Shown here in pieces: positions 15,630 through 27,352 of a DNA stretch of 64,000 nucleotides. The DNA comes from Leptospira sp. Lineage in GTDB: Bacteria; Spirochaetota; Leptospiria; Leptospirales; Leptospiraceae. Position numbers and translations under genes: made by a program. Positions within the stretch are counted from its first letter, which is position 1. The number at the start of each line of letters is the position of its first letter. Under the pieces are notes generated by a model. It had not been told where the DNA came from, searched no databases, and saw nothing but the letters and a program-made list of their open reading frames with translations. The DNA is taken from the NCBI GenBank assembly GCA_027533185.1, contig JAPZTS010000016.1, positions 1 to 64,000 on the forward strand, read 5' to 3'.

Positions 15630-17072
15630 TTAAGCTTCAACCTCTTGCATAAGAAACTGGTGCACTTGTTCCGCACATTTTCTACCTTCTGAAATGGCCC
15701 AGACAATCAAAGATTGACCACGACGCACATCCCCACATGCAAATACCTTTGGAATAGTTGTAACAAAACTTCCCGGTTTCGTTCCAAACTCTGCTTTGAC
15801 ATTGCCCCGACCATCGAGTTGCAATCCCTCTTTTTCAAGATCAGCTAACAGACCTTCTTTGGTTGGATTCACAAACCCCATCGCCAGTAATACTAAATCA
15901 GCAGGCCACTCAAACTCTGTTCCTGGAACTGGAATGAACTTACCTGCCTCTTCTCGAACTTCTTGCCCATAAATGGAAGTCACTTCTCCGTTTGCATTGG
16001 ATTTAAAACCTGCGGTAGAAATAGACCATTTTCTTTCAACTCCCTCCTCGTGAGAGGTTGATGTGCGGAAAATTTTTGGGTACAAAGGCCACGGAGTCGA
16101 CTTATCGCGGTCTTTAGGCGGGACTGGAAACAATTCAATTTGTGTTACTGATTTTGCACCGTGACGATTGGAAGTTCCCACACAATCGGATCCTGTGTCT
16201 CCACCACCGATCACGATTACATTTTTATCCTTAGCAGAAATAATTTGTATGTCGTCCCCAGCTACCTTTTTGTTGTTTTTAGACAAAAATTCCATGGCAT
16301 AGTAAACACCTTTGGACTCTCTTCCTGGAAGGGGGAGGTCTCTAGGCACTTCGGATCCACAAGCTAGAACCACTGCATCAAAGTCACCAAGTAGCTGTTT
16401 TGCGGTAATGTCGACACCCACGTTTACATTGGTTTTGAAAGTAACTCCCTCCTGCTCCATTTGTTTGACACGTCGGTCGATATGGCGTTTTTCCATTTTG
16501 AAGTCAGGAATCCCATATCGAAGTAAGCCACCGATCCGATCATTTTTTTCAAAGATAGTAACAGTATGTCCTGCGCGAGCTAACTGTTGTCCTGCGGCAA
16601 GTCCTGCAGGTCCAGAGCCAACCACCGCAATTTTTTTCCCCGTTTTCGCTGAGGAAGGCTCAGGGATTACCCAACCTTCTTCCCAAGCTCTGTCGATGAT
16701 GGTTCTTTCGATCGACTTGATGGAAACAGGAGGCTCAATGAGTCCAAGTGTACAGGCAGACTCACAAGGAGCGGGGCAAAGCCTTCCTGTAAACTCAGGA
16801 AAGTTGTTGGTCTTTGAAAGATTTTCAAATGCTTCTTTCCAACGTCCTTTGAAAACAAAATCATTAAACTCAGGAATCAAATTGTCAACTGGACAACCCG
16901 TATCTCCATGACAGAACGGAATTCCACAGTCCATACAACGAGCACCTTGGTCTTTAGCAACCGCTTCGGAGAAGGGTTTTTCAAACTCGTTATAATTTTT
17001 CAATCGTTCGTTTGGAGCGATCTTTTGGAGATATTCTTTTTTGAACTCTAAAAATCCTGTTGGTTTACCCAC
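15630..17072 (-). CDS. gltD: Glutamate synthase small subunit
   Basis: NADPH-dependent flavoprotein that passes electrons to GltB for glutamate formation. The 480-residue protein has an N-terminal [4Fe-4S] region (Cys 46, 49, 54, 60, then CPAPCESAC), a FAD-binding GSGPAGL motif and a second nucleotide-binding GGGDTGSD motif, all intact. The start overlaps the end of gltB by 8 bases, so the two subunits are translationally coupled. Confidence 0.95.
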   Translation of the reverse strand: MGKPTGFLEFKKEYLQKIAPNERLKNYNEFEKPFSEAVAKDQGARCMDCGIPFCHGDTGCPVDNLIPEFNDFVFKGRWKEAFENLSKTNNFPEFTGRLCPAPCESACTLGLIEPPVSIKSIERTIIDRAWEEGWVIPEPSSAKTGKKIAVVGSGPAGLAAGQQLARAGHTVTIFEKNDRIGGLLRYGIPDFKMEKRHIDRRVKQMEQEGVTFKTNVNVGVDITAKQLLGDFDAVVLACGSEVPRDLPLPGRESKGVYYAMEFLSKNNKKVAGDDIQIISAKDKNVIVIGGGDTGSDCVGTSNRHGAKSVTQIELFPVPPKDRDKSTPWPLYPKIFRTSTSHEEGVERKWSISTAGFKSNANGEVTSIYGQEVREEAGKFIPVPGTEFEWPADLVLLAMGFVNPTKEGLLADLEKEGLQLDGRGNVKAEFGTKPGSFVTTIPKVFACGDVRRGQSLIVWAISEGRKCAEQVHQFLMQEVEA

Positions 17073-20000
17073 GTGCTGCAGCCCCCTCTTTTTTCTGGTT
17101 GTTTGCGTTTAGTTTTGCCATCGCATTTTTATAATCTTTCGGAATGACTTTTAAGAATTGAGATAGAGAAGTTTCCCAATTCTTTAAAACCTCGTCGGCT
17201 CTTTTCGAACCAGTGTATTTTTTATGATCTTCGATCATTTGTTTTACTTCTGCAATTTCTGCCGCGTCAACTAACGGGTCTAAATCGACCATTTCTTTGT
17301 TGATAAAGGTCTCCAGGTTTTTTGATGGATTCCAGATATAGGCAATTCCACCAGACATCCCTGCCGCAAAGTTTCGACCGATACCACCGAGTACAACAAC
17401 TCTCCCACCAGTCATATACTCACATCCGTGATCTCCTGTTCCTTCTACAACTACATTTGCGCCGGAATTTCGAACACAGAATCTTTCTCCTGCAAGGCCG
17501 TTGACATACGCGTTTCCGCTTGTTGCACCAATAAAGCAGGTGTTCCCGATGACGATGTTTTCTTCGGCTTTGTATGGTGCATTCGATGGAGTTTGGAAGA
17601 TGAGTTTTCCACCACAAAGTCCTTTTCCAACGTAGTCATTCCCTTCTCCTACCAAACGGAAGGTCATACCTTTCGTTACAAAGGCACCAAACGATTGCCC
17701 TGCGGTTCCTTTAAACTCAATTTCGATTGTATCTTCCGGTAGACCATCCACTCCATATTTTTTGGTGACTTCATGACTCAACATCGTTCCAACAGATCGG
17801 TTTAAGTTTACTATGGAAGTTTGGATCTTAACTGGTTGTTTGTGGTCAATGGCCGCAAGTGACTTACGGATCAACTCATTGTCAATCTGTTCATCCAAAT
17901 GGTGGTTTTGTTCTTTGGAGCGGTAGAGTCCTGTTGGGAATACGGGATTTGCTCTATGTAGAACCTTCGCAAAATCAAGTCCTCTTGCTTTCCAGTGGTG
18001 GTGGGGTCTTTTGAACTTGATTTTTTCCACTTGGCCTATCATCTCTTCAAAAGTCCTAAAACCTAATTTTGCCATAATCTCTCGGACTTCTTCTGCAACA
18101 AATGTCATAAAGTTCACAACGTACTCAGGTTTTCCCATAAACTTACTTCGTAGGAATTCATCTTGCGTAGCCACTCCGACAGGGCAGGTATTGAGATGGC
18201 ATTTCCGCATCATAATACAACCTACAGCCACTAGAGCCGAAGTGGAAAATCCAAATTCCTCAGCACCGAGTAGGGCACCAACAACCACGTCTTTTCCGGT
18301 GAGAAGTTTTCCGTCAACTGCCAGATATACTCGGTCCCGTAAACCATTTGCAACAAGTGTTTGGTGGGTTTCCGATAGCCCGAGCTCCCAAGGTGTTCCT
18401 GCATGGTGGATGGAAGATATTGGGCTTGCACCAGTACCTCCTTCATGGCCTGCAATGAGGATGTGGTCAGCATGGGCTTTTGCCACTCCTGCTGCAACGG
18501 TTCCCACTCCAGACTCTGACACGAGTTTTACGGAGACACGAGCTCGTGGGTTCGAGTTCTTTAGGTCGAAGATCAATTGTTTTAAATCTTCAATGGAATA
18601 GATATCGTGGTGGGGAGGAGGGGAGATCAGAGTCACACCTGGGGTGGAATATCTCAGGCTGGCAATGTAGTCATCTACCTTGTGACCCGGTAACTGTCCA
18701 CCTTCTCCTGGTTTTGCGCCCTGCGCCATCTTGATCTGAAGGTCATCGGCATTGGTGAGATATTCCATCGTAACACCGAATCTTCCAGATGCTACTTGTT
18801 TGATCGACGACCTCATACTATCGCCATTCGGTAATGTCTTAAATCGAACGGGATCTTCACCACCTTCACCCGTATTGGATTTTGCTCCAATTCGGTTCAT
18901 GGCAATGGCAAGGGTTGTATGTGCCTCCCAAGAAATGGAACCATGGCTCATTGCACCTGTTTGAAATCGTTTTAGTATCGATTTAACAGACTCAACTTCT
19001 TCCAAAGGAATTTCTTTTGAACCATCAAAATCCAGCTGGAAAAGACTTCTTAAGGTGATCGCCTTGTCATGTTGGTTGTCAATAAGAGCTGAGAACTCTT
19101 TAAACGCTTTGTAGTCGTTTTCTTGGGTAGCTCTTTGCAGTTTATGTACTGTAACTGGAGTATACAAGTGCGTATCTCCATTTTTTCGGTAGTAATGTAC
19201 TCCACCTGGCTCCAGGTTATTTGGAAAGTACGTAGGGTCGTAAGCGGATTTATGCCTTCTCACTGTCTCTTCTTCCAACATTTCCAGAGAGAGACCTTCG
19301 ATTCTGGATTGAGTTCCTGTAAAGTATGTATTTACAAGTTCGGAATCAAGACCGACTGCTTCAAAGATCTGAGCACCACAATAGGATTGTAAGGTGGAAA
19401 TGCCCATTTTAGAGAAAACTTTAAACAGTCCCTTGCCAATGGATTTGATGTATTTCTTTTTTGCTTCTTTGTAATCGCCAACTTCTGGTAAAAGACCTTG
19501 CTGTGAGAGATCCGCTAGAGTTTCAAAAGCTAGATACGGGTTGATTGCATTTGCGCCATAACCACATAACAAAGCAAAGTGCGCAACTTCTCTTGGTTCT
19601 CCTGACTCGAGAACAATCCCAGCACGAGTGCGGAGACCTTCTCGGATGAGGAAGTGGTGGAGACCAGAAACAGCAAGAAGGGACGGGATCGCAGCCTTAC
19701 TTTCACCAACACCATGATCTGTTAGAATGATGAGGTTTACACCTTGTTCGCGAATGGCTTTGGCAGCTCCGGCACAAACTCTGTCGAGTGAGTTTCGCAT
19801 ATCATGTTTTTTTGTGGGATCAAAAAGGATTTCAAAGGTTTTGGATTTGAAATGGCCTTCGCTGATTTGTTTGATCTTTTCAAAATCTTCATTGGTTAGG
19901 ATGGGATGTTCCAATTCCAAACGGTGAGCGTGTTCTGGCTCTTCGCTGAGAAGGTTTCCTTCAGGACCAATATAGGTTGTAAGTTCCATCACAAGTTCTT

Positions 20001-21630
20001 CACGGATTGGGTCAATAGGAGGGTTTGTGACTTGCGCAAAGTTTTGTTTGAAGTAACGAAAGAGAGCCTGCGATTTTTCACTTAAAACAGCAAGGCTCGA
20101 ATCCACTCCCATCGAACCAACTGGCTCTTCCCCTTGGACACCCATAGGTTTGATGATGGTAAATACGTCCTCGTGTGTGTAACCAAATGCCCTTTGGCGT
20201 TCTAAAATGGTTTCGTGTTGCGGCTGTTTTACGTTTTCAGGCTCAGGAAGGGAACCAAGACGAATCATATTTTCCTCAACCCATTTGCGATAAGGCTTTT
20301 GGGTTGAGATTTGTTTTTTAATTTCTTCATCGTCAAGGATTTGACCTTTTTCCATATCGATAAGAAGCATTCTTCCTGGACGTAGTCTGTCTTGAGTTAG
20401 AATCTCTTCAGGTGGAGTGTTCAAAACCCCAGCTTCCGAAGACATGATCACTTCATCGGATTTAGTAACAATATAACGTGCAGGTCTTAGGCCGTTTCTA
20501 TCTAGTGTTGCGCCAATGATTCTCCCATCTGTAAAGGCAATTGCCGCAGGTCCATCCCAAGGTTCCATAATCGTTGCATGGTATTCGTAGAACGCTCGTC
20601 TGTCGGCATCCATAAACTTGTTTTTGGACCAAGCTTCCGGGATCATCATCATCACTGCATGTGGTAGGCTTCGTCCACCCATCACAAGGAGTTCTAAAAC
20701 TGTATCAAATGTTGCTGTATCCGATTGGCCTTCCATAACGATTGGGAGCATTCTTTTTAGCTCATCACCATATAGCGGGGATTCCATGACCATCTGACGA
20801 GCCGCCATCCAGTTCATATTCCCTCGCAATGTGTTGATCTCACCGTTGTGGGCAATCAATCGATAAGGGTGCGCCAAGTCCCAGGTAGGAAATGTGTTGG
20901 TCGAAAACCGAGTGTGGGTTAAACAAAAGGCCGAAGCGAGATCGGGAGACTTAAGATCCTCGTAGAATTTTTTTACTTGGTCACCTAGTAACATCCCTTT
21001 GTAAACAATGGTCTTCGAAGAAAAGCTTGGCACGTAGTATTGGGATCTGTCGAGTTTCATCTCAGAACGAATACGTCTGTCAATGAGTCGTCGGATTAAA
21101 AATAACTTTCTTTCAAACTCTTCGCTTGTTTTGATTTTTTTGGATTTTTTTCCAATAAAGACATGTTTAAAAACAGGAAGTGTTTTTGAGGCAACCACAC
21201 CTGCATATTCTTTGTTGATCGGCACATCTCGGAACCCAAGAAACTCTTCCCCTTCGTCAACTATGATCTTTTCGATCACATTTTCAATGGCTTCACGAAC
21301 CTCCTTGTTTTGTGGGAGGAATAGAACACCGACTGCATAATCTCCTTCTTTAGGAAGGGTGAAGGGGAGGGATTTTCTAAAAAATGCGTCAGGGATATGG
21401 ATCATAATCCCAGCACCGTCACCAGTCTTAGGGTCTGCGCCTTCCGCACCCCTGTGCTCCAAATTGCACATGAGCTTGATACCTTTGTCGACGATCTCTC
21501 GGGAACGTTTCCCTTTGAAATTGGCAATAAAACCTACCCCACAGGAATCTTTGTCCATGGCAGGATCGTAAAGACCTTGGGCTTGAGGGCCAAGGGAAGG
21601 AAGGATGAGCGGATGGTTTGATTTTGACAT
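17065..21630 (-). CDS. gltB: Glutamate synthase large subunit
   Basis: Transfers the amide of glutamine to 2-oxoglutarate. The 1521 residues contain the class II glutaminase domain with the nucleophile Cys30 ([11 protein letters not shown]) after a short propeptide, the central and FMN-binding domains ([13 protein letters not shown]), the [3Fe-4S] cluster motif CHLNTCPVG, and the C-terminal beta-helix of glycine-rich repeats. A TATAAT -10-like element lies at 21756-21751 upstream, but no good -35 accompanies it. Confidence 0.96.
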   Translation of the reverse strand: MSKSNHPLILPSLGPQAQGLYDPAMDKDSCGVGFIANFKGKRSREIVDKGIKLMCNLEHRGAEGADPKTGDGAGIMIHIPDAFFRKSLPFTLPKEGDYAVGVLFLPQNKEVREAIENVIEKIIVDEGEEFLGFRDVPINKEYAGVVASKTLPVFKHVFIGKKSKKIKTSEEFERKLFLIRRLIDRRIRSEMKLDRSQYYVPSFSSKTIVYKGMLLGDQVKKFYEDLKSPDLASAFCLTHTRFSTNTFPTWDLAHPYRLIAHNGEINTLRGNMNWMAARQMVMESPLYGDELKRMLPIVMEGQSDTATFDTVLELLVMGGRSLPHAVMMMIPEAWSKNKFMDADRRAFYEYHATIMEPWDGPAAIAFTDGRIIGATLDRNGLRPARYIVTKSDEVIMSSEAGVLNTPPEEILTQDRLRPGRMLLIDMEKGQILDDEEIKKQISTQKPYRKWVEENMIRLGSLPEPENVKQPQHETILERQRAFGYTHEDVFTIIKPMGVQGEEPVGSMGVDSSLAVLSEKSQALFRYFKQNFAQVTNPPIDPIREELVMELTTYIGPEGNLLSEEPEHAHRLELEHPILTNEDFEKIKQISEGHFKSKTFEILFDPTKKHDMRNSLDRVCAGAAKAIREQGVNLIILTDHGVGESKAAIPSLLAVSGLHHFLIREGLRTRAGIVLESGEPREVAHFALLCGYGANAINPYLAFETLADLSQQGLLPEVGDYKEAKKKYIKSIGKGLFKVFSKMGISTLQSYCGAQIFEAVGLDSELVNTYFTGTQSRIEGLSLEMLEEETVRRHKSAYDPTYFPNNLEPGGVHYYRKNGDTHLYTPVTVHKLQRATQENDYKAFKEFSALIDNQHDKAITLRSLFQLDFDGSKEIPLEEVESVKSILKRFQTGAMSHGSISWEAHTTLAIAMNRIGAKSNTGEGGEDPVRFKTLPNGDSMRSSIKQVASGRFGVTMEYLTNADDLQIKMAQGAKPGEGGQLPGHKVDDYIASLRYSTPGVTLISPPPHHDIYSIEDLKQLIFDLKNSNPRARVSVKLVSESGVGTVAAGVAKAHADHILIAGHEGGTGASPISSIHHAGTPWELGLSETHQTLVANGLRDRVYLAVDGKLLTGKDVVVGALLGAEEFGFSTSALVAVGCIMMRKCHLNTCPVGVATQDEFLRSKFMGKPEYVVNFMTFVAEEVREIMAKLGFRTFEEMIGQVEKIKFKRPHHHWKARGLDFAKVLHRANPVFPTGLYRSKEQNHHLDEQIDNELIRKSLAAIDHKQPVKIQTSIVNLNRSVGTMLSHEVTKKYGVDGLPEDTIEIEFKGTAGQSFGAFVTKGMTFRLVGEGNDYVGKGLCGGKLIFQTPSNAPYKAEENIVIGNTCFIGATSGNAYVNGLAGERFCVRNSGANVVVEGTGDHGCEYMTGGRVVVLGGIGRNFAAGMSGGIAYIWNPSKNLETFINKEMVDLDPLVDAAEIAEVKQMIEDHKKYTGSKRADEVLKNWETSLSQFLKVIPKDYKNAMAKLNANNQKKEGAAARG

Positions 21631-21818
21631 GCGTACCCTACTCTAAAGCAATTAATGTACCTTGTTTTCAAAAACCTTTGCTCTGTCCAATACTTTTAAA
21701 TTCAGCAAAATGTTTTCTTTTTAGGCAAAATCGATTCTTAGAAAATGCTCATTATACAATCAATTGGATTATATAAATAGCATTTAGATTATAATTTAGG
21801 CATAAGTCGGAATATCCC

Positions 21819-23030
21819 TTACTTTGGGGAGAGTACAAGAAAGAAGCGTACTGCAACTTCCATAGGAAGATCGCTTAAATCCCAGAAAGTCGTTTCTTTC
21901 CCAGCTTGGGTGAGGGCTTTGGCCTCTGTCCAAGTTTTACCTACAGAAACGTTTCCTGATTCTAATGATTTTATAAGTGTCTTCGCGGCTCGTACCATTT
22001 CTTCCGTATAAAACTCTAAATGTCTATGTGGATGGATTGTAAGGGAAACTCGTTTCCCGCTTTCCCGTACGTAACTTCCCAGAAGTTTTGGAGGATTTGT
22101 ACTAGTTTGGGAATAGAACTCATAACCGCTTGTGGTTTTTTGGATTTCATAGAGTTTATTTTTATTTTCGTATATGCGAAAATAAAAAAATAATACTGCA
22201 GCTAGATACGCAAAGATTCCTACAATAAGTGCAATCCAGAATTCTCGTATAGAAGAAGTGCCTAGGGTGGATTTTGTCATCAAAACACCAAAATGTCCAA
22301 TAACAAGCAATCCAAATACAAAGAAATAATTTCCGATGCCGACTTTGTGATTCCAACGGATAGGGAATCTGAGTTCTTCGTTTTTTTGATCCAATTCAAG
22401 ATTCTTTTGGGAGGAAACCAAGTCCGGTGAATCTAAAGCTGCTCTTTGTATCTCATCTATCGGTTCTTGAGATAAAAGTAGTCCCTGGAAAGGATCTAAG
22501 TAAATATCCAGTATAGGTAGATTTAAAATTTTCAGATACCTTCTCATGTTTCTAGATGTTTCCGCATAACGGCTAAAAGGTTGATTTGGTCTTTCTTTTA
22601 GGTCTATCCTGCCCACTGGAAGAAGTAATCCCGATTTATGTCGAAGAAAGATTGCATCCGTATGGTCCCATCCTTCTTTTTTAGATTCACTGCTTGATTC
22701 AATCACGTAGGATTGAAAATCGGCAAAGGGAAAAACAAGCTCCTTGGAGGTGCTAAAGTCTTTGATTCTCACCAGCCGATTTGGGGCTCGTATCTCGCCT
22801 GTCCATACGTCGGTAGATGTATCAAGTTGTTCAGACAAACATAAAAAGCTAAATGGTAAAAAGCAAATAAGCGTTAGTGGAAGTTTCCAGCGATTGATTG
22901 CAGGATTGTCTGGAAAAAACCAGCCAACAAAAGAAAAAAGAAACCAAAAGATCCCAAACCCAATCCAAACATAGGGATGTATTTCTTTTGGGGAAAACTG
23001 AATGGAATCAGATAAAAATTGAACTTCCAC
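21819..23030 (-). CDS. Unknown membrane protein
   Basis: A 403-residue protein with two hydrophobic helices near the N-terminus (about 20-55), a long soluble region (60-210), two more helices (about 230-290) and a soluble C-terminus. No family recognised. It is divergent from the TPM-domain gene at 23081 with a 50-base gap that must hold both promoters. Confidence 0.7.
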   Translation of the reverse strand: MEVQFLSDSIQFSPKEIHPYVWIGFGIFWFLFSFVGWFFPDNPAINRWKLPLTLICFLPFSFLCLSEQLDTSTDVWTGEIRAPNRLVRIKDFSTSKELVFPFADFQSYVIESSSESKKEGWDHTDAIFLRHKSGLLLPVGRIDLKERPNQPFSRYAETSRNMRRYLKILNLPILDIYLDPFQGLLLSQEPIDEIQRAALDSPDLVSSQKNLELDQKNEELRFPIRWNHKVGIGNYFFVFGLLVIGHFGVLMTKSTLGTSSIREFWIALIVGIFAYLAAVLFFYFRIYENKNKLYEIQKTTSGYEFYSQTSTNPPKLLGSYVRESGKRVSLTIHPHRHLEFYTEEMVRAAKTLIKSLESGNVSVGKTWTEAKALTQAGKETTFWDLSDLPMEVAVRFFLVLSPK

Positions 23031-23080
23031 AGAAAGAAAATGATTGGATTTATTACGTTTGTCAACTATCCTCTATCTCT

Positions 23081-24046
23081 ATGGGTTCGTTTTCTAAAAA
23101 ATCCTCTATAAGACGTAGTTCTCTAATTTTATTTCTTTTTGTTTTAATCTTTTTTTCGTTTCGAGACTTGTTCGCACGACCTATCCCGCCACTTTCCTCT
23201 CGCATTACAGATGAAGCCAATTTGATCTCTCCTGAAAAAAAAGCGGAATGGGAGGGTTTGTTATCGTTTCATGAAAAAAATACATCTGATCAAATTGCGA
23301 TTCTTATCATTCCTTCTTTGGAGGGTGAGGTCTTGGAAGAATACAGTTTAAAAGTCGCAGAGTCTTGGAAGCTCGGAACCCAAGAACGAGACAATGGACT
23401 CCTAATTTTACTTGCGGTAGAAGACCGAAAGGTCCGAATCGAAGTGGGTTATGGATTGGAAAGTATTTTAACGGATGTCTATTGCAATCGTCTGATTCGC
23501 AATACGATGATTCCCTACTTCAAAGCAGAAGACTACCAAGAGGGTTTGAACCAAGGTTTACTTGAGATTTTAAGAGTTTTGGTAGCAGGGGAGGCACCAC
23601 CTGAGCCGAGTCTATTGCAAACTGTAATGGATTTTGACGGTTTGGTTGGATCTGGTGAGGTACCGTTTGTTTTAGGAATCTTTTTATCCCTCATATTTAT
23701 CGGAATGATCTTTCTTTTTGCCTTTATCTTTGCTTTTCATAGAGACGATACTTCAATCTGGGGATTTTTTTTCCTCCTTATTTTTTTCCAATGGTTGCCA
23801 ACAATGTTTCTAGGTTTTTACGGCTGGTTAGTTTGCAACCTAATCTATGTTATTGGTTTTCCTTTTATCCGGTTAACGCGTGATAGAATTTCTTGGGTCA
23901 AAAAAATATCTGACAAAGTTACAGACAACGTCATATTTAATGGTGGCAGTGGAAGTGGTGGAAGCTGGAGCAGTGGAGGATCCTCTGGTGGTTTCAGTGG
24001 AGGAGGAGGAAGTTTTGGTGGAGGGGGTTCCAGCGGAAGTTGGTAG
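23081..24046 (+). CDS. TPM domain protein (YgcG family)
   Basis: A membrane protein of 321 residues from the ATG at 23081, with a signal peptide (about 12-33), a TPM/Psb32-like domain (about 40-165, including RITDEANLIS, RDNGLLILLAVEDRKVRIEVGYGLE), two membrane helices (about 200-255) and a Gly/Ser-rich tail (about 287-320). This arrangement is the YgcG type with a disordered tail. An upstream in-frame start at 22898 would run into the divergent gene and is rejected. Function of the family is not firmly known. Confidence 0.8.
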   Translation: MGSFSKKSSIRRSSLILFLFVLIFFSFRDLFARPIPPLSSRITDEANLISPEKKAEWEGLLSFHEKNTSDQIAILIIPSLEGEVLEEYSLKVAESWKLGTQERDNGLLILLAVEDRKVRIEVGYGLESILTDVYCNRLIRNTMIPYFKAEDYQEGLNQGLLEILRVLVAGEAPPEPSLLQTVMDFDGLVGSGEVPFVLGIFLSLIFIGMIFLFAFIFAFHRDDTSIWGFFFLLIFFQWLPTMFLGFYGWLVCNLIYVIGFPFIRLTRDRISWVKKISDKVTDNVIFNGGSGSGGSWSSGGSSGGFSGGGGSFGGGGSSGSW

Positions 24047-24099
24047 GATTGGTTTACCAGCAATCGGAAAGCTGATTTGGATTAAGGCAGTGAAGATCG

Positions 24100-24636
24100 C
24101 TACTTCGGATAAAATCCCAAAATATCGCAAACCTTTTCCACGGCTTCTTCCTTGGTGAGTTTACTTAGATTTAAAGTGTAGTGAGCAGAATTTTCATAGT
24201 AGGGAAGTCTTCGTATTAAGATTTCTTTGTAGGAGTTTATTTTAGAAAGATCGGGCCTTGTGGAGTCTCCCTTTACCTTCTCGATTAATTCTTTAGTGTC
24301 TCTCTCAAGGTAAAAAATGCGTCCAATTGTTTTGAGAAGGGAAAATTTCCTTTCGCTCAAATACTCGTTTCCGTTTTCATCTAGATCAAAAAGAATTCCG
24401 CCTCCACAGTCGAGTATGATTCCGTCGGCGTTTTGTAAGTTGGATAGGATTTTGAACTCTAAATCTCTAAATTCATGCCAGGATTTTTGCTCTAAAAATT
24501 TGGGAATGGGTATCCCTCCTGACTCGTAGACGGCAATGGAATCTGTGGATACAACGGGGAATTCGATCCTTTTAGATAGAGCTCTTGAGATTTTAGATTT
24601 CCCAGCACCTCTCGCACCAATAAATACTATATTCAT
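24100..24636 (-). CDS. aroK: Shikimate kinase
   Basis: Phosphorylates shikimate at the 3-hydroxyl in the aromatic amino-acid pathway. The 178-residue protein has the P-loop GARGAGKS (7-14), the shikimate-binding Asp32 in the STDSI motif, DCGGG at 76-80, and the lid arginine in TRP (126-128). It is isolated from other aro genes and sits 3 bases after the HDOD gene, so it may share its transcript. A few positions depart from the classical form but the fold motifs are clear. Confidence 0.82.
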   Translation of the reverse strand: MNIVFIGARGAGKSKISRALSKRIEFPVVSTDSIAVYESGGIPIPKFLEQKSWHEFRDLEFKILSNLQNADGIILDCGGGILFDLDENGNEYLSERKFSLLKTIGRIFYLERDTKELIEKVKGDSTRPDLSKINSYKEILIRRLPYYENSAHYTLNLSKLTKEEAVEKVCDILGFYPK

Positions 24637-24639
24637 AAA

Positions 24640-25494
24640 CTAGATATTTAACAAATCTGCAAGACCTGCTTGTAAATCAGGGATATGCAAAAAATAAGTT
24701 TGGATATCCTCATCCGTAATGCCTGTTTGGCTAAGAGCAAAAGGAGAAATGGGCGTAGTTTCCCCTCCGATATCAATGCCAATACCAGAGACTATAATCA
24801 GAATCGTTGCAATATGAACAACAGAAGTCAAAAGTGGGTTTACCGTGGAGAGGTCGGGATTCAGATAGTTTGTTACAACATCAACAAGTTCTTCAGGGAA
24901 ATTCCATTTTTCCAAGAGAGTTTTAGAAATCTCCATATGAGTGTAACCAAAATACTTCTTCTCTAAAAGTGGGAATGGCTCTTTGTTTTCTTTTAGGTCT
25001 GTTTTTATTTGCATCATTACGGGTGAAAAAAATTGTGCTAACACAATCTTACCAACATTGCACAATAAACCTGAAGTAAACGCAAGATCCTTATCTACTT
25101 TTAATTTTTTATGAAGTACGATTTTACTAGAAAGTTCTGCGACAAGTAAACTTGAAGTCCAAAGTTGTGCTGCTTCTATCTGGTAGCTACTCAAGTCTTG
25201 TGATAGTATACCTTTTGCCGCCGTTAGAAGCACGATTTCTTTCACAGTTTTAGTACCCAGTGTCATCAATGCCTCTTGTACAGTTCGTACGGGTTTACTC
25301 GCTCGGTAGTAAGCTGAGTTTGATAATTTAATTACCGAAGCTGTGATCGCAGGGTCTTTTGATATCTCGGCCGCGAGGTCCGTTATGTTGACGTCTGGTT
25401 TTTGCAATTTTTCAAGCACCTTACTCACAACGGATGATATGGCAGGCAGTTTGTTGATGTCTTTTAAAACTTCATCTACTTTAGATTTTAACAT
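24640..25494 (-). CDS. HDOD domain protein
   Basis: A 284-residue soluble protein with an HDOD domain over about residues 15-215 (LPAISSVVSKVLEKLQKPD, then SAYYRASKPVRTVQEALMTLG). HDOD proteins are signalling proteins that are related to HD phosphohydrolases but usually lack catalytic residues. It follows cheD by 6 bases, a link to chemotaxis control. Confidence 0.87.
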   Translation of the reverse strand: MLKSKVDEVLKDINKLPAISSVVSKVLEKLQKPDVNITDLAAEISKDPAITASVIKLSNSAYYRASKPVRTVQEALMTLGTKTVKEIVLLTAAKGILSQDLSSYQIEAAQLWTSSLLVAELSSKIVLHKKLKVDKDLAFTSGLLCNVGKIVLAQFFSPVMMQIKTDLKENKEPFPLLEKKYFGYTHMEISKTLLEKWNFPEELVDVVTNYLNPDLSTVNPLLTSVVHIATILIIVSGIGIDIGGETTPISPFALSQTGITDEDIQTYFLHIPDLQAGLADLLNI

Positions 25495-25500
25495 AATCGC

Positions 25501-26004
25501 CTAACGCACCTTATATAGGTATTTTTCCATACCAGCTTTTTTTAGTAATACTCTTCCATCGTCACAGTAAAGACTGATGGTTCTTCCTTCATTGCCTGAA
25601 ACATCTTCGACTATGATGGGAATCTTTTTTTCTTCCATAAATTTTCGAACAATGGCTATATTTTGTTCTCCGATATTTTGCAAAAATTGGGAGTTGATTC
25701 CTTTAAACATGGATGCTCCACCGAACATTCTGCATGCAAATTGACCAATTTGGGAGCCTGCGTCCTGCATCAATTTTATCAATATGGGAAGGGCAGTCTC
25801 TCCATATTTGTGAGGAAATTTGATATTGTCTTTTCCTGTAGGATCCTTCGCAAGCATGATATGGGATATGGCACCTATCTTCCTTTCGGAATCATATAGA
25901 ACTATCCCGATACAAGAACCTAGAGTCGTACGAAGGACTTCATTTTCTCTACCCACTTGGATGTCGGCAATCCCGACGTTTATGATTTTTTGCTTTAAAG
26001 ACAT
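25501..26004 (-). CDS. cheD: Chemoreceptor glutamine deamidase CheD
   Basis: Deamidates glutamines on methyl-accepting chemotaxis receptors so they can be methylated. The 167-residue protein has the catalytic Cys31 in TLGSCIGIV and His48 in GAISHIM, both intact. It is first in an apparent cheD-HDOD-aroK run on the minus strand. Confidence 0.93.
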   Translation of the reverse strand: MSLKQKIINVGIADIQVGRENEVLRTTLGSCIGIVLYDSERKIGAISHIMLAKDPTGKDNIKFPHKYGETALPILIKLMQDAGSQIGQFACRMFGGASMFKGINSQFLQNIGEQNIAIVRKFMEEKKIPIIVEDVSGNEGRTISLYCDDGRVLLKKAGMEKYLYKVR

Positions 26005-26063
26005 TTTTCTTGTTTCTATCGTGCGGATGCGTTACTTAGGTCATAGAGATAGTATCTTCTTTT

Positions 26064-27290
26064 ATGCCTTCAATCAAAAAATCAACCCCAGCCAGAAAAA
26101 CAACTAAAAAAGAATATAAGACCAATGAACCATACCTGTTACATAAAATTGGTAAAACAGAGATACATATTCTAGGAACTGCGCATGTTTCAAAACAAAG
26201 TGTATTAGAAGTCGATAGATTAATCGAATTAGTCAAACCCGACGCCATCTGCATTGAGTTATGTGAATCAAGAATTAAGTCTGTAGAAGATCCTGATTAT
26301 TTAAAAAAATTGGATATTTTTAAAGTTTTTAAAGAAAAAAAAATGTGGCTACTTCTTTCCAGCCTGATTCTCTCTTCGTTTCAAAAAAAAATCGGAACCA
26401 AAGATATTCGTCCTGGTGACGAAATGCGTAAGGCACTGGAAATCGGGAAAAAATCAAAAACTCCTGTTGTCCCGGTAGATCGAGAGATACAGACCACATT
26501 AAAGAGATCTTGGGGGAATGTGGGTTTTTTTTCTAAAATGTATCTTTTTTCTGCTCTTTTAACATCGATGCTTGTTCGCGAGGATGTGAGCGAGGAAAAG
26601 ATAGAGGAACTAAAATCAGATGATATCTTAAATGATCTATTTTCTCAAATTCCAAAAAAATATGAATCCATAAAAAATGTAATCATCGACGAACGAGATA
26701 TCTACTTAGCAGAAAAAATTCGAAGAGTAGCTGTATCAAATCCCAAGTCAAAATCCATCGTGGCAGTCGTTGGTGCAGGACACCTAGCAGGCATTTCTAA
26801 ACATATCAAAAACGAAAATGATATTTCATCTCTCGATGTTCTCCCTGTTGTTACATGGTGGAGTCGTTTGAGTATTCTTATCTATCCTGTTTTTTTTGCA
26901 GCTTTGATAGGTTACACGACTTTTAGCCAGGGTGGAGAGGCGGGTCTTGATCTCATTTACAAACTGATCACAATCAAAGGGGGGCTTGCAGCACTTGGCG
27001 CATTGATCGCATGGGCCCATCCCATATCGATTATTCTAGCATTTGTGACTGCACCAATCGGAACCTTTATTCCCATTTTTAAGGCAGGTTGGGTGAGTGC
27101 CCTAGCTGAATCTTACTTGCGCAAACCACTCGTCGAAGATTTTGAACGGATTGCTGAAGATTCCGAGACCCTTGTTGGACTTTGGAAAAATAGAGTCATC
27201 CATATATTTCTCGTTTTGTTTTTGCCTCAAATTGGGTCAACGATTGGAACGTTTATAGTGGCGGGAAAGGGGATTTCTAATCTATTTTAG
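26064..27290 (+). CDS. TraB family protein with membrane tail
   Basis: A 408-residue protein whose N-terminal half has the TraB/PrgY signature HILGTAHVSKQSV (about 29-41) and a conserved VGAGHLAGI motif (about 237-245), followed by four hydrophobic segments in the C-terminal third. These proteins are related to erythromycin-esterase and GumN-like putative peptidases; their activity is not firmly known. It is divergent from cheD with only 59 bases between. Confidence 0.8.
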   Translation: MPSIKKSTPARKTTKKEYKTNEPYLLHKIGKTEIHILGTAHVSKQSVLEVDRLIELVKPDAICIELCESRIKSVEDPDYLKKLDIFKVFKEKKMWLLLSSLILSSFQKKIGTKDIRPGDEMRKALEIGKKSKTPVVPVDREIQTTLKRSWGNVGFFSKMYLFSALLTSMLVREDVSEEKIEELKSDDILNDLFSQIPKKYESIKNVIIDERDIYLAEKIRRVAVSNPKSKSIVAVVGAGHLAGISKHIKNENDISSLDVLPVVTWWSRLSILIYPVFFAALIGYTTFSQGGEAGLDLIYKLITIKGGLAALGALIAWAHPISIILAFVTAPIGTFIPIFKAGWVSALAESYLRKPLVEDFERIAEDSETLVGLWKNRVIHIFLVLFLPQIGSTIGTFIVAGKGISNLF

Positions 27291-27352
27291 AAATCTTTTC
27301 GTAAAAAAAATGACTTGTCGGTAATCTTTTTTAGGTGTACCGTCTAATCAGT

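Noticed and set aside
16312..16911. Open frame of 199 codons antisense to gltD
   Set aside because: Serine- and proline-rich shadow of gltD; no motif and gltD itself is certain.
18011..18601. Open frame of 196 codons antisense to gltB
   Set aside because: It lies wholly inside gltB on the opposite strand and its composition is that of a shadow frame, with no ribosome binding site or recognised domain.
22898..23080. Longer N-terminal form of the TPM protein
   Set aside because: It would overlap the divergent gene by over 130 bases, and the ATG at 23081 gives a clean signal peptide.
27319..27342. CGGTA/TACCG dyad as a MerR-type copper operator
   Set aside because: Spacing and half-sites do not fit the known CueR pattern and no good -10 is placed.
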